Shown: positions 24,557 through 32,956, counted from the stretch's first letter. The stretch is DNA of 64,000 bases from Bordetella genomosp. 9 (GCF_002119725.1 NZ_CP021109.1:744001-808000); one strand, 5' to 3'. The notes: generated from the sequence alone by a model not told the origin. Numbers and translations are program-made.

Positions 24557-27489
24557 ACCGCGTCGGCGCCGCTGTCCGCGCGCTGCGCGGTCAGATCCTG
24601 CAGCGCTTCGATGATCTGCTTCTGCGACAGCACGCTGAGGTCGACCACTTCACGGGCCTGGGCTACGTAGTAGGCCAACTGTTCGTCGCTGCGCGCGCCC
24701 GATTTTTCCAGGGCCGTCTCGATGCTTTGCAACTGCGCCGCCAATCGCTCGCTGGTCGCGCCGAAGTCGCGCACGGCCTCGCCGAAGGCTTCGCCCAGCG
24801 CCGCGATGTCGTTTGTCCCGCCGGCCACCTGTTCGGCGGCGGCCGATAGCCGGCCGGCTTCGTGGCTGGCGGTTTCGGAAAAGCGGGATCCAACGGATTC
24901 CAGCGTGCCGGCGAGTTCGGCGCCCACGGCCTGCACGGTGTCGCCGAAGCGGGTGCCCGCCGACTCGACCGCGTCCGCGAGATGCATGCCCAGGGTTTCC
25001 GTGGTATCCGCGAAGCGCGTGCCGGTCGCCTCCGTCGTGTCCGCGAACCGCGCCGCGGCGGCTTCAACGGTGTCGGTGAAGCGGGTTCCGACGCCTTCCA
25101 CGGTCTCCGTGTAGCGGGAACCGACGGTTTCGACGGTTTCGGTAAGGCGAGTGCCCACACCTTCGACGGTCTCCGTCAGGCGTGCCCCCACGGTCTCCAC
25201 GGTTTCCGTGAAGCGCGTGCCGGCGCCTTCGACGGTTGCCGTGAAGCGCGTTCCAACGCCCTCGACGGTTTCCGTGAACTGCGTTCCAACGCCTTCGATG
25301 GCGTCGGTGAATCGGCTCCCGGCGGTCTCCACGGTGTCCGTAAAACGCGTCGCGGCGCTTTCGACCGTGTCGGTAAAGCGTCCGCCAACGGTGTCCACCG
25401 TTTCCGTGAATCGGGAACCGACGCTTTCCAGCGTGCCGCTGAGCTGGGTCCCCACGGCCGCGACCGTGTCGTTGAAGCGGGCGCCAACGGCTTCGACGTT
25501 GTCGCTGAAGCGCATACCCACGGCCTGCACGGTGTCGGCGAATTTGGAACCGACGGCGTCCAGATTGTCGGTCAGGCGCGTGCTGACGCGCTCGACGGTG
25601 TCGCCGAACCCGGCCTCCACGTTTTCCAGTTTGTCGGAGAACGCCGTGCTGGCATTGTCCAGCTTGTCCGTGAACTGCGCCCCGACGCGTTCGAGCAGCT
25701 GCGCCGACGTCGCCACAAGTGCGTCCACGGCCTGGCGCTGCTCGTGCGCGGCATGGTTGACGGCGTCCAGCAGGGTGGAAACGGTCTCCAGCAAACGATT
25801 GCGCTCGTCCAGCATGGCGTTGTCGCGCACCATGCTGTCGGACAGTTTCTGGCGCAGTTCCGCGATGACTTCAGCGGCGGCCTTCGGCGCTTCCGACGCC
25901 ACGTGCACCAGCCGGCCGATTTCGCCGATGGTCTCGCGCGCGTGGGTTTTCGTGCTGGCCGAGATTTCGTCGGCGGTGCGCGCCAGGACCTCGCAGATTT
26001 CCTGCTGCCGGCTGACGGCACCCGCGGTGGCTTCACGCCATTCGTCGCGCAGAGAGCGCGTCATTTCGCCGAAGGTGTCGCGCCATACGGCCAGCCGCGC
26101 TTCGTCGCGGGACGCCAGATCGGCGCGCAGGCCGGCGTGCGATTGGTCCAGCGCCTGCAGCAGCGAGGCCGATTGCTGTTCCAGGGCGGCCACGGCCGCG
26201 CCCAGCGCCTGGCGGTTCTCGCCCGCCAGCCGCTCGCCGGTGCGCGTCTGTTCGGACAGCGCCTGCGTCCAGGCTTGGGACAGGCGGCCGGAAACGCCGT
26301 CCAGGCGGGACGACACGCCGTCTAGCAGGGCGGCGGAGCGCTGTTCGAAGGTCCCGGAAAAGCGATCGAGGCAGGCGCGCAGGTCTTCCGTCAGCGCGGC
26401 GCCGGCCTGTTGCTGTTCGGCCAGGGCCTGCTTCCATATATCGGCCACGGCCTGGGTGGAACCTTCGAAGCGCGCCGACAGGCCGTCCAACTGCTGCGTC
26501 ATCGCCTGTGCGACAGTCTCGCGCCACGCCGCTGTTTCGCGCGTGAATCCCGCCAGGGTGGCCTGCACCGCGGGCTGGATGGCGTCGCTGGCGGCGCGCG
26601 CGCTTTCCGCGACGCCGGCTTTCAGCGACTGCGCGAAAGACTCGGCCAGCCGCGCGTAGGCAGTTTCCGTTCTTTCATGGAAGGCCTCCTGGCTGGCGGC
26701 TAGTTTGGCGTGAGCCGCGTCCGTGCGGCTCTGCAGGGCATCCTGGCCCGCGGCCATTTGCTGTATCGCTGCCTGGCTTTGCCGTTCCAGGCCCGCGATC
26801 ATCGCTTCCAGGCGATCCACCAGCGCCGGCATGGCTTCGGCCTGGCGCTGCAGCAGCTTCAGACTTTCCTCGCGCTGATGGGCAGGCGAGTAGACGCGCA
26901 GCGTCGTGGCGATCCGGGCATCCAGCCGTTGGCCGGCCTGTACGCGCTCGCGGCGGCAGAACGCCGACAGCAGGCCCAGCATGGCGGAGGTCGCGACGCC
27001 GGCCACCGATGTGCCGAAGGCAAAGCCCAGGCCCTTCACGGGGGCGGCAAGGGATGCGCGTATGGCCTGCAGGTCCGCGGCGCTCTCAAGCGCGATACCG
27101 GTGCCGCGCAAGGTGCCGACCATGCCGAGAAAGGTGCCCAGCATGCCGAGCAGCACCAGCAGACCGACCAGATACGGCGTGAGCGCCGGCCCGGGGAGGG
27201 CGGCCCGCTCGCCTTCCACGCGCAATCGCGTGGCCACCCGCAGGCTGGGGTGCAGCTGGTCGAGCCATTCCTCCAGCTTCGCGGGCGCCCCGGACAGATT
27301 TCCCACGGCGCGATCCAGGGTGCCGGTGGCGCCGTGATAGCGCCATAGCTCCACCGCGCCGGCAACATAGAACACGGCGATCGCGACGGTCACCGCCAGG
27401 GCGATCGGGTTGGCGGCGTAGCCCGTGCCGACCCAGGCGACGATGCCCAGGCCAACGAGGAAAACGGCGATATTCAGAATTCTGGTCAT
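24553..27489 (-). CDS. MotA/ZorA-like membrane protein with long coiled-coil tail (DUF802)
   Basis: A 978-residue protein. The head has four membrane helices (about 5-25, 28-48, 104-125, 152-176), with GMLGTFLGMVGTLRG in the third and PVKGLGFAFGTSVAGVATSAM in the fourth, the arrangement of MotA/TolQ/ZorA stator proteins. A helical tail follows: Trp-containing repeats of the DUF802 type (Trp near 322, 352, 407, 469), then about 25 uninterrupted 11-residue repeats (605-879, consensus RFTDTVEGVGT). A final helix (890-970) ends the protein. The start is 9 bp after the DUF3348 stop and the end overlaps the OmpA gene. The tail would project into the cytoplasm, as in ZorA. Confidence 0.85.
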   Translation of the reverse strand: MTRILNIAVFLVGLGIVAWVGTGYAANPIALAVTVAIAVFYVAGAVELWRYHGATGTLDRAVGNLSGAPAKLEEWLDQLHPSLRVATRLRVEGERAALPGPALTPYLVGLLVLLGMLGTFLGMVGTLRGTGIALESAADLQAIRASLAAPVKGLGFAFGTSVAGVATSAMLGLLSAFCRRERVQAGQRLDARIATTLRVYSPAHQREESLKLLQRQAEAMPALVDRLEAMIAGLERQSQAAIQQMAAGQDALQSRTDAAHAKLAASQEAFHERTETAYARLAESFAQSLKAGVAESARAASDAIQPAVQATLAGFTRETAAWRETVAQAMTQQLDGLSARFEGSTQAVADIWKQALAEQQQAGAALTEDLRACLDRFSGTFEQRSAALLDGVSSRLDGVSGRLSQAWTQALSEQTRTGERLAGENRQALGAAVAALEQQSASLLQALDQSHAGLRADLASRDEARLAVWRDTFGEMTRSLRDEWREATAGAVSRQQEICEVLARTADEISASTKTHARETIGEIGRLVHVASEAPKAAAEVIAELRQKLSDSMVRDNAMLDERNRLLETVSTLLDAVNHAAHEQRQAVDALVATSAQLLERVGAQFTDKLDNASTAFSDKLENVEAGFGDTVERVSTRLTDNLDAVGSKFADTVQAVGMRFSDNVEAVGARFNDTVAAVGTQLSGTLESVGSRFTETVDTVGGRFTDTVESAATRFTDTVETAGSRFTDAIEGVGTQFTETVEGVGTRFTATVEGAGTRFTETVETVGARLTETVEGVGTRLTETVETVGSRYTETVEGVGTRFTDTVEAAAARFADTTEATGTRFADTTETLGMHLADAVESAGTRFGDTVQAVGAELAGTLESVGSRFSETASHEAGRLSAAAEQVAGGTNDIAALGEAFGEAVRDFGATSERLAAQLQSIETALEKSGARSDEQLAYYVAQAREVVDLSVLSQKQIIEALQDLTAQRADSGADAV
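24853..25677 (-). repeat. 33-bp coding repeat array (about 25 copies)
   Basis: This DNA encodes residues 605-879 of the MotA/ZorA-like protein as consecutive 11-residue units with no insertion. The centre (units 9-19) is the most uniform at protein and DNA level, with repeated GTTTCGACGG/CCGTCGAAAC-type segments, while outer units have diverged. The 11-residue period fits a right-handed coiled coil. Copy number could change by recombination without shifting the frame. Confidence 0.88.
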
Positions 27490-27498
27490 GGCGTCCTG

Positions 27499-28236
27499 TT
27501 AGCGGGTGCGTAGAGCGGCAAGCAGCCCATCCACCGGCTGAAAGCGTATATCCAGTTCGGCAAGCAGCACGCTGCGCATGTCGGCGCGGAAGGTTTCCAG
27601 CCATGCGCCGCGCCGGGGTTTGCGCGCCGCGCCGGCTTCCTGCGCCTGGGCCAGCGCGGCTTCTTCGGCCATGCGCAGACGCTCGAAGTGTTTTTCCAGC
27701 AGGCCGGGCACGAGCGCGAGCAGCGTACGTTCGCGCCCGCCCAGGGCCCGTTCCATGACGGCGTCCACCATGGCCAGGCGCGTCATGGCCGGCGCGCGGG
27801 CGGCCAGCGCCGCGCGCAGACGGCCGCGCAGGCTGCCGATGTCGGTTTCCATCGCGTGCTGCATGGTCATATAGCGTTGGCGGTAGATCGTGTAGTCGGC
27901 CGGTTCGTCCGCGACGTCCGCGCGGCCGTGGCGATGCGCGACCGTGCGTCTTCTGGCGGCGGCATTGGAAATGGCGGTCGTCAGCGATGCGCGCACTTGC
28001 GCGCACGCGGTTTCCTCGCCATCTTCCTTGCCATCGCGCGCGGCCGGGGGCGATGCCTCCGGCAAACGGGCGTTGAGCGCCCCGGACAGCGCGATCGCAT
28101 CCGTCCATTCAAGCCACAGGCTCAAGCGGTCCGCAAGGGATTGGGCGGGTTGGGCGACATCGACGTCCGTCAACCGCACGAGCAAGCGAATGAGCGCCGG
28201 ACCGCTCAGGCCCTGGCGCCGTGGGACTTGCACCAT
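27499..28236 (-). CDS. DUF3348-like protein, first gene of the motor-like operon
   Basis: A 245-residue soluble, helical protein. It starts SGPALIRLLVRLTDVDV, has LADRLSLWLEWTDAIALSGAL and DYTIYRQRYMTMQHAMETDIGSLRGRLR, and ends with FRADMRSVLLAELDIRFQPVDGLLAAL. I associate this with DUF3348, which I recall just before a DUF802 gene in Burkholderiales. It ends 9 bp before the large MotA/ZorA-like gene. It has no membrane segment or recognisable catalytic motif. Ribosome site upstream of the ATG is weak. Confidence 0.75.
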   Translation of the reverse strand: MVQVPRRQGLSGPALIRLLVRLTDVDVAQPAQSLADRLSLWLEWTDAIALSGALNARLPEASPPAARDGKEDGEETACAQVRASLTTAISNAAARRRTVAHRHGRADVADEPADYTIYRQRYMTMQHAMETDIGSLRGRLRAALAARAPAMTRLAMVDAVMERALGGRERTLLALVPGLLEKHFERLRMAEEAALAQAQEAGAARKPRRGAWLETFRADMRSVLLAELDIRFQPVDGLLAALRTR

Positions 28237-28392
28237 ACCAGCCGATCAAAAAATCCTGCAGTTTACACGGCGCGGCAGGCCGCGGGACGGGCGCCGCCCG
28301 CGCTCGGCGGCCAAGCAAGCGGTGCTGGCAGCGCCGGCAGGGACGGCATGCCGTTTGCGTCGATTCGCGTCTCTTCCCGCCGCCGCGCCGCC

Positions 28393-29256
28393 ATGCGACT
28401 TCATCATCTGAACTGCATTTCATCGTGTCCCCTGGGCGGCCACCTGATGGACGGCCGCACCGATTGCCTGTTCTGCCGCGGGACGCTGTGCTGCCATTGC
28501 ATACTGGCCGAGACGCCGCAGGACGGCCTGGTGCTCGTGGACACGGGCTTCGGGCTGAACGATGTGCGCGACCCGCGCAGCCGGCTGAGCGCTTTCTTCC
28601 TGGCGCTGCTCAAGCCCGACTTCAAGGAGGCCATGACGGCTGTGCGGCAGGTCGAACGGCTGGGCTACAAGGCCTCCGACGTGCGGCATATCGTCCTGAC
28701 GCACCTGGATTTCGACCATGCGGGCGGACTCGACGACTTTCCGCAGGCCACCGTGCATCTGCTGCGGCGCGAGCGCGAATCGGCCGCGCTGCAATCCACC
28801 TGGCTGGACAGGCAGCGCTACCGTCCGGCGCAATGGTCGTCGCTGCGCCGATGGAAGACCTATCTTCCGGGCGACGGCGATGCGTGGTTCGGCTTGCGCG
28901 GCGTGCGGCGGATCGAGGGCATACAGGCCGACATCGCGCTGGTGCCGCTTCATGGGCACACGCTGGGGCATGCCGGCGTCGCGCTGGCAGGCGAGGACAA
29001 ATGGCTGCTGCAGGCCGGCGACGCATACTTCTATCATCAGGAACTGGACCTGGAGCGGCCGCGCTGCACGCCCGGCCTGCGCTTCTATCAGTGGATGATG
29101 GAAAAGGACCGCAAGGCGCGGTTCCAGAACCAGGCCCGGCTGCGCGAGCTGCGGCGCGAACATTCGGGGCAGGTGACCATCTGCTGCAGCCACGATCCGC
29201 ACGAGTTCGATGCATTGAAGGCCGCGGCGGCCCCATTGCGCCCCGCAATGTCGTGA
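28393..29256 (+). CDS. Metallo-beta-lactamase fold hydrolase
   Basis: A 287-residue MBL-fold protein similar in layout to quorum-quenching lactonases: GLVLVDTGFGLNDV, THLDFDHAGGLDDF, PLHGHTLGHAGVAL and LLQAGDAYFY. In the metal motif the second histidine of HxHxDH is Asp (HLDFDH), a variant known in several subgroups. A late ICCSHDPHEFD adds a His ligand. The substrate may be an ester or lactone but cannot be fixed. The ATG at 28393 gives the expected family N-terminus; the in-frame ORF upstream is not coding. No operon partner. Confidence 0.85.
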   Translation: MRLHHLNCISSCPLGGHLMDGRTDCLFCRGTLCCHCILAETPQDGLVLVDTGFGLNDVRDPRSRLSAFFLALLKPDFKEAMTAVRQVERLGYKASDVRHIVLTHLDFDHAGGLDDFPQATVHLLRRERESAALQSTWLDRQRYRPAQWSSLRRWKTYLPGDGDAWFGLRGVRRIEGIQADIALVPLHGHTLGHAGVALAGEDKWLLQAGDAYFYHQELDLERPRCTPGLRFYQWMMEKDRKARFQNQARLRELRREHSGQVTICCSHDPHEFDALKAAAAPLRPAMS

Positions 29257-29287
29257 CACGGCGGCGCCACGGCCGCGCCGGGACGAT

Positions 29288-30133
29288 TCAGCCGCGGTGC
29301 TCGATCTCCGAAGCCACGGAGGCATGGTTGACCATGGCGACCAGCGACACGCCGCCGATGATGTTGCCCAGCAATGTCGGCGCGAAAAAGCGCAGCAGGA
29401 AGTCCCGCACCGGCGCATGGTGAGCCAGGACCGCGTAGGCCGCTTCCACCGAACCGGCGATGATATGCGACAGACGGCTGACCGCCACCACATAGCTGAT
29501 CAGCAGAACGGTGAGCAGGCGTGCGGACCGCGCGCTTGGCAGCAGCCACACCATCAAGGCGATCAGCCATCCCGCGAACACCGCGCGCAGGGTCGTCGAC
29601 CAGAAGCCGTGCGCCATGGGCTCCAGGGACAGCGTGTCCAGGGCTTTGACGACACTGGGCTGGAACACGTCCGGCACCGTGAGCAGCGCCGCGAAAGCAA
29701 ACGTCCCGGCCACGTTCGCCGCCAGCACAACCGCCCATAGCCGCAACGCCGAAGCCAGGGTGGCGGCGTTCCGGTGCATCAGGACCGGAAGCACCACCGT
29801 CAGCGTGCTTTCGGTGAACAGCTGCTGTCGGCCAAGGATGACGATGACGAAGCCGGTGCAATAGCCCAGCCCGGCGACCAGATGGCGCCATTCCGTCTCC
29901 GGTAACCCGGCGGACAGCACCGCCTGGACAAGGAAGGAAAACCCCATGGAAAGGCCGGCCGCCAGTCCCGACCACGCCAGCGCCGCGGCCGGCCGCCGCA
30001 ATGCCGCTTCGCCGTCCTCGCGCACGACCTCATGTATGACCAGCGCGTGCGGCGTCGAATGGTCGGCGGCCTGCTCGCGTTCGTCCTCGGAGAGATGGGG
30101 AGAATTGCCGCCGGCGGCGCTGTCGCTGGACAT
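29288..30133 (-). CDS. Formate/nitrite transporter family protein (YfdC-like)
   Basis: A 281-residue inner-membrane channel protein with about six helices and a hydrophilic N-terminal extension of ~50 residues. Family features include GLAAGLSMGFSFLVQAVL, GRQQLFTESTLTVVLPVL, LWAVVLAANVAGTFAFA and the closing APTLLGNIIGGVSLVAMVNHA. The extended N-terminus resembles E. coli YfdC rather than FocA/NirC; the transported ion is unknown. A 14-bp tandem repeat lies just upstream of its start. Confidence 0.88.
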   Translation of the reverse strand: MSSDSAAGGNSPHLSEDEREQAADHSTPHALVIHEVVREDGEAALRRPAAALAWSGLAAGLSMGFSFLVQAVLSAGLPETEWRHLVAGLGYCTGFVIVILGRQQLFTESTLTVVLPVLMHRNAATLASALRLWAVVLAANVAGTFAFAALLTVPDVFQPSVVKALDTLSLEPMAHGFWSTTLRAVFAGWLIALMVWLLPSARSARLLTVLLISYVVAVSRLSHIIAGSVEAAYAVLAHHAPVRDFLLRFFAPTLLGNIIGGVSLVAMVNHASVASEIEHRG

Positions 30134-30153
30134 GATGATGGGTGCAGGTTGAG

Positions 30154-30181
30154 GTTGCCGATATCTCGTTGCCGATATCTC
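30154..30181. repeat. 14-bp tandem duplication upstream of the channel gene
   Basis: GTTGCCGATATCTC occurs at 30154-30167 and again at 30168-30181, 20-48 bp upstream of the leftward ATG at 30133. It lies where a -10 or operator would be, so each copy may carry a binding site. Confidence 0.88.
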
Positions 30182-30281
30182 TGTCGTGGCCCTTGTCCGG
30201 CGCTCGTGTCGCGGGCCGTCGTGAAGGCAGGGCGCCCTGAGGCAAACGCCGTACCCGCGCGCCGCGCCCGGCGCACGCGTC

Positions 30282-30473
30282 CTGGCTGGTGCAAACCGGC
30301 GCCCCAGGATCGATCTGCCGGAGCGCGGCGATAATGCCGCGGTCCATGCCTTCTACCGGCATCTGGGATACGGCCCGGACGATGTGGCTGGCTTCGGCAA
30401 GCGCCTCGTCCCGGATCTCGCGGACGCGCCGCCGGCCGGCCTCGTCGATGCAGCGGGACGGCAGGGCGGATGA
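30282..30473 (+). pseudogene. C-terminal relic of a YpeA-like GNAT acetyltransferase
   Basis: In one frame the DNA reads RIDLPERGDNAAVHAFYRHL, then GYGPDDVAGFGKRLVPD, and a stop at 30471-30473. This matches the closing part of YpeA-type GNAT proteins (PEDN...YERLGYEHADVLSLGKRL in recalled E. coli YpeA). No ATG, GTG or TTG opens the frame and the acetyl-CoA loop (RGRG) is absent upstream, so only the end of the gene survives. Confidence 0.5.
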
Positions 30474-30574
30474 AGTCGCCGGCTGGAACGTGGATTGCGC
30501 CCCCGCGCGGATCCTGGCGGGGCGGCATCGCGCCGTTCCGTCATTGGCCATTCGAATCAGGTGAATAAGTTGTT

Positions 30575-31834
30575 ATGTCGGAATCGCTGAAGCTGGAGCG
30601 CCGCCAGGCGGCGTTTGCAAATTCCGCCCGGGACTTGAGCCGGGCCACGCGCGCCGTGATGGCGCAGTTTTTCGTCAACGGCGCATCGTTCGCCGCCTGG
30701 GGCGTGCAGATACCCGAGATCAAGACACGCTTCGGGATATCGGATTTCGTGCTCTCGTTCGCCATGCTCGCAGTGGCGGGCGGCGCCATCGTGGCGATGG
30801 GGCCCGTGGGCCGCTGGGCCACGCGCGCGGGCAGTGCGCGTGCGCTGGTGATCAGCGGGGTGGTGTATGCCGTCGCGACCGGCCTGATCCCGTTCATGCC
30901 CAGCTATGCCGCCCTGTTGCCGCTGCTCATCGTGCTGGGCATCGGAATGGGCGGCTTCGACGTCACCATGAACGTGCAGGCCGCCGCGGTGGAGGGGCGC
31001 TCGCACAAGCCCATCATGTCGACCCTGCACGGCATGTTCAGCCTGGGCGGCATGGTCGGCGCCGGCGTGGGCGGCGCGATTGCGCTGGGCGGCTTGCCGT
31101 CCTGGGCGCATGTCGCGGGAACGGCCCTGGTGACCTTGCTCGCCATTGCCCTGGGCAGGCGGTATCTGATCGACGACACGCCGGGGGCGCAGGCCGTACG
31201 GGAGGCCCATGGCCGGCCGGACGCGAAGCGCAAACCCGGAAGCGGCGGCCGGCGCGCCGGCTCCATGCCGGCCCGCCGCAGCACGGCCCGCGCGGCGTTG
31301 TGGATACTCGGTTTTTTCGCTTTCCTCGGGCTGATCTGCGAAGGGGCGATGTATGACTGGGCCAGCGTGTACCTGCGCGACGTGGCGGGCGCGGCCGCCC
31401 AGCTGGCGGGGTATGGCTATGCGGCGTTTTCCACGGGCATGGCATGCGGACGTTTCGCCGCCGACCCGCTGCGCCGCCGGATCGGCGATGGCCGCACACT
31501 GGCGATCAGCGGGTGGCTCGGGTTCGCCGGCATCGCCCTTGCCGTCGGCATGCCGTGGCCGCTATGGACGTTGCTGGGCTTTTTCGTGATGGGCCTGGGG
31601 GTCGCGAACCTGATGCCTTTCTTCTTCCTGGCCGGCGCCCGGCTGCCCGGCATGAGCGCCGCGCAGGGGGTGGCGGCGATCGCCCGCTGCGCCTATGCGG
31701 GCATGCTGCTGGGCCCGGCGATCATCGGCGCCATCACGCACCAGGCCGGCCTGCAGGCCGCGCTGGGCGCTGTGGCCCTGATCATGGGCGCCATCGCGGC
31801 GGTCGGTACGCGCCAGGTCAGGCGGTTCGCCTGA
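30575..31834 (+). CDS. MFS transporter, YbjJ-like
   Basis: A 419-residue major facilitator with about 12 helices. FFVNGASFAAWGVQIPEIKT near the N-terminus, an MGPVGRWATRAG loop after helix 2, and GMGGFDVTMNVQAAAVE are features I associate with YbjJ-type permeases. A basic loop of ~35 residues (near 205-240) separates the two halves. Substrate unknown. Its last 17 bp overlap the convergent soxR gene. Confidence 0.88.
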   Translation: MSESLKLERRQAAFANSARDLSRATRAVMAQFFVNGASFAAWGVQIPEIKTRFGISDFVLSFAMLAVAGGAIVAMGPVGRWATRAGSARALVISGVVYAVATGLIPFMPSYAALLPLLIVLGIGMGGFDVTMNVQAAAVEGRSHKPIMSTLHGMFSLGGMVGAGVGGAIALGGLPSWAHVAGTALVTLLAIALGRRYLIDDTPGAQAVREAHGRPDAKRKPGSGGRRAGSMPARRSTARAALWILGFFAFLGLICEGAMYDWASVYLRDVAGAAAQLAGYGYAAFSTGMACGRFAADPLRRRIGDGRTLAISGWLGFAGIALAVGMPWPLWTLLGFFVMGLGVANLMPFFFLAGARLPGMSAAQGVAAIARCAYAGMLLGPAIIGAITHQAGLQAALGAVALIMGAIAAVGTRQVRRFA

Positions 31835-32363
31835 CCGTCCGCGCGGCGCTCGTCAGCAGGCGGCGCGGTCCCGCGCCCTGCTGCGCCAGGCGGTCGGCGG
31901 GATTGCGCAGGCCGCAGCCCTCCATGGACAGGCAGCCGCAGCCGATGCAGTCGTCCAGCATGTCGCGCAGGCGTTTCAACTGCGCGATGCGCGCATCCAG
32001 GTCCGCACGCCATTGCGCCGAGAATCGTTGCCAGTCCGCGCGGGTGGGCGCGCCGCCGGGCGGCAGCGTCGCCAGCGCCGCTGCGATGTCCGCGAGCGAG
32101 ATGCCGACGTGCTGGGCAACGCGTATCAGCGCGACACGCCGCAGGACGCCGCGCGCATAGCGCCGCTGATTGCCGGACGTGCGCACGCTTTCGATCAGCC
32201 CTTCGCGCTCGTAGAAATGCAGCGTCGAGACCGCCACGCCGCTGCGGCGCGCCAGCTCGCCCACGGAAAGCATGGGCTTGATGCCTGCTTGATGCAGGGC
32301 GGCCTCATGGCGGGTGAGCGGACGGGGAAAGTCCCGGTTTTCTTCATTTGCGCGCGTCATCAC
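31818..32363 (-). CDS. soxR: Redox-sensitive transcriptional activator SoxR
   Basis: A MerR-family sensor of 181 residues. The winged helix (about 32-100; LSVGELARRSGVAVSTLHFYEREGLI) is followed by a dimerisation helix and the [2Fe-2S] cluster motif CIGCGCLSMEGC near the C-terminus. Oxidation of the cluster by redox-cycling compounds turns on target promoters. An N-terminal extension of ~30 residues precedes the usual SoxR start; MLSVGEL is an alternative start. A clear SoxR box lies about 70 bp upstream. Confidence 0.95.
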   Translation of the reverse strand: MMTRANEENRDFPRPLTRHEAALHQAGIKPMLSVGELARRSGVAVSTLHFYEREGLIESVRTSGNQRRYARGVLRRVALIRVAQHVGISLADIAAALATLPPGGAPTRADWQRFSAQWRADLDARIAQLKRLRDMLDDCIGCGCLSMEGCGLRNPADRLAQQGAGPRRLLTSAARTVRRTA

Positions 32364-32956
32364 GTCTCCTGTTCGCGGCGGCGGGGCCGCTGCAGCCGCC
32401 GTTCGTGGCGGCGGCGTCGCAGTCGCCGCTTGACCTCAAGTTTAGTTGAGGTTTTAGCCTGTGGTCTCGCAACGGACGGCCGATGCATGCCGCGCCGCAG
32501 GTTTGGACTTTTTGGCAGAAAACGCGTGGAAATAGGCATCCGGATTCAGGCCCGCCGCTTCATAATCCTTTCCGTGATCGAGGACTCCCCCCGCCTGCGC
32601 GCGTTGCCGCCGGCAAGGCCCTCGCCAAGCCTGGGGCGCGCCGCGGCGCCCACCGGAACGTCACGCCCGATCCGGCGCCTGCCGATCGGCGCGCATGCGG
32701 CAGTGCCGGCGTCTCGTCGGCCGTGCAGTCCTTCCAGCCTGTCCGGCCCCTCCATCCCGTTTGATCCGCCGGCATTGCCCGCATGTGCACACGCCCTGCG
32801 TACGCCGCGGCATCCTTGCGCGCGGGCGCCGCGCCTTCGATGTCGCATCAATCCCGCCGGCCGTGCCTGACGGCAGTCCGGTTTCGCACCCGTTGGCATC
32901 CGGTGCGTCCGGCCGCCGGGCCGGCCGGCATCGCAAAATTGGATAAGGAATAAGCC
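32364..32956. other. Long intergenic region with a SoxR box and no gene (593 bp)
   Basis: The soxR-proximal end holds the SoxR-type promoter (32430-32460). From about 32461 to 32956 no open frame on either strand has recognisable protein features; the long ORFs are shadows of neighbours. If the SoxR promoter drives the VOC gene, the leader is nearly 500 nt. Confidence 0.6.
32430..32460 (+). promoter_or_regulatory. SoxR box within a 19-bp-spaced promoter
   Basis: CCTCAAGTTTAGTTGAGG (32434-32451) matches the SoxR operator. It overlaps TTGACC (-35, 32430-32435) and TAGCCT (-10, 32455-32460) separated by 19 bp, the stretched spacing MerR-type activators act on. The promoter points right, toward the VOC gene and away from soxR. 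Confidence 0.8.

Larger units (their letters stand above)
30134..30574. other. Intergenic region with a tandem repeat and an acetyltransferase relic
   Basis: A 441-bp gap between the channel gene and the MFS gene. It contains a 14-bp tandem duplication (30154-30181) and what reads as the last ~60 codons of a GNAT acetyltransferase on the + strand (30282-30473). No intact gene was found. The 173-codon minus-strand ORF is best explained as a shadow of the relic. Confidence 0.6.

Noticed and set aside
24853..25677. CRISPR-like array
   Set aside because: The unit is 33 bp with no spacers, and it keeps a continuous reading frame with an 11-residue protein period.
24862..26659. Two long + strand ORFs (487 and 502 codons) opposite the MotA/ZorA-like gene
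   Set aside because: They are antisense shadows made by the 33-bp coding repeats and high GC; their repetitive Ser/Val or Gly/Phe runs have no family features.
23455..28236. A complete Zorya defence system
   Set aside because: Only ZorA/ZorB-like parts are present. No ZorC, ZorD helicase or ZorE nuclease is seen within 5 kb on either side, so a defence role is only a hypothesis.
30030..30551. Minus-strand ORF of 173 codons in the intergenic gap
   Set aside because: Its GC-rich third positions are explained by being antisense to the GNAT relic; no protein family is recognisable.
32504..32514. Third TTGGACTTTTT like those at 38411 and 38554
   Set aside because: The inverted AGTCC half-site is missing here, so it does not match the 17-bp operator.
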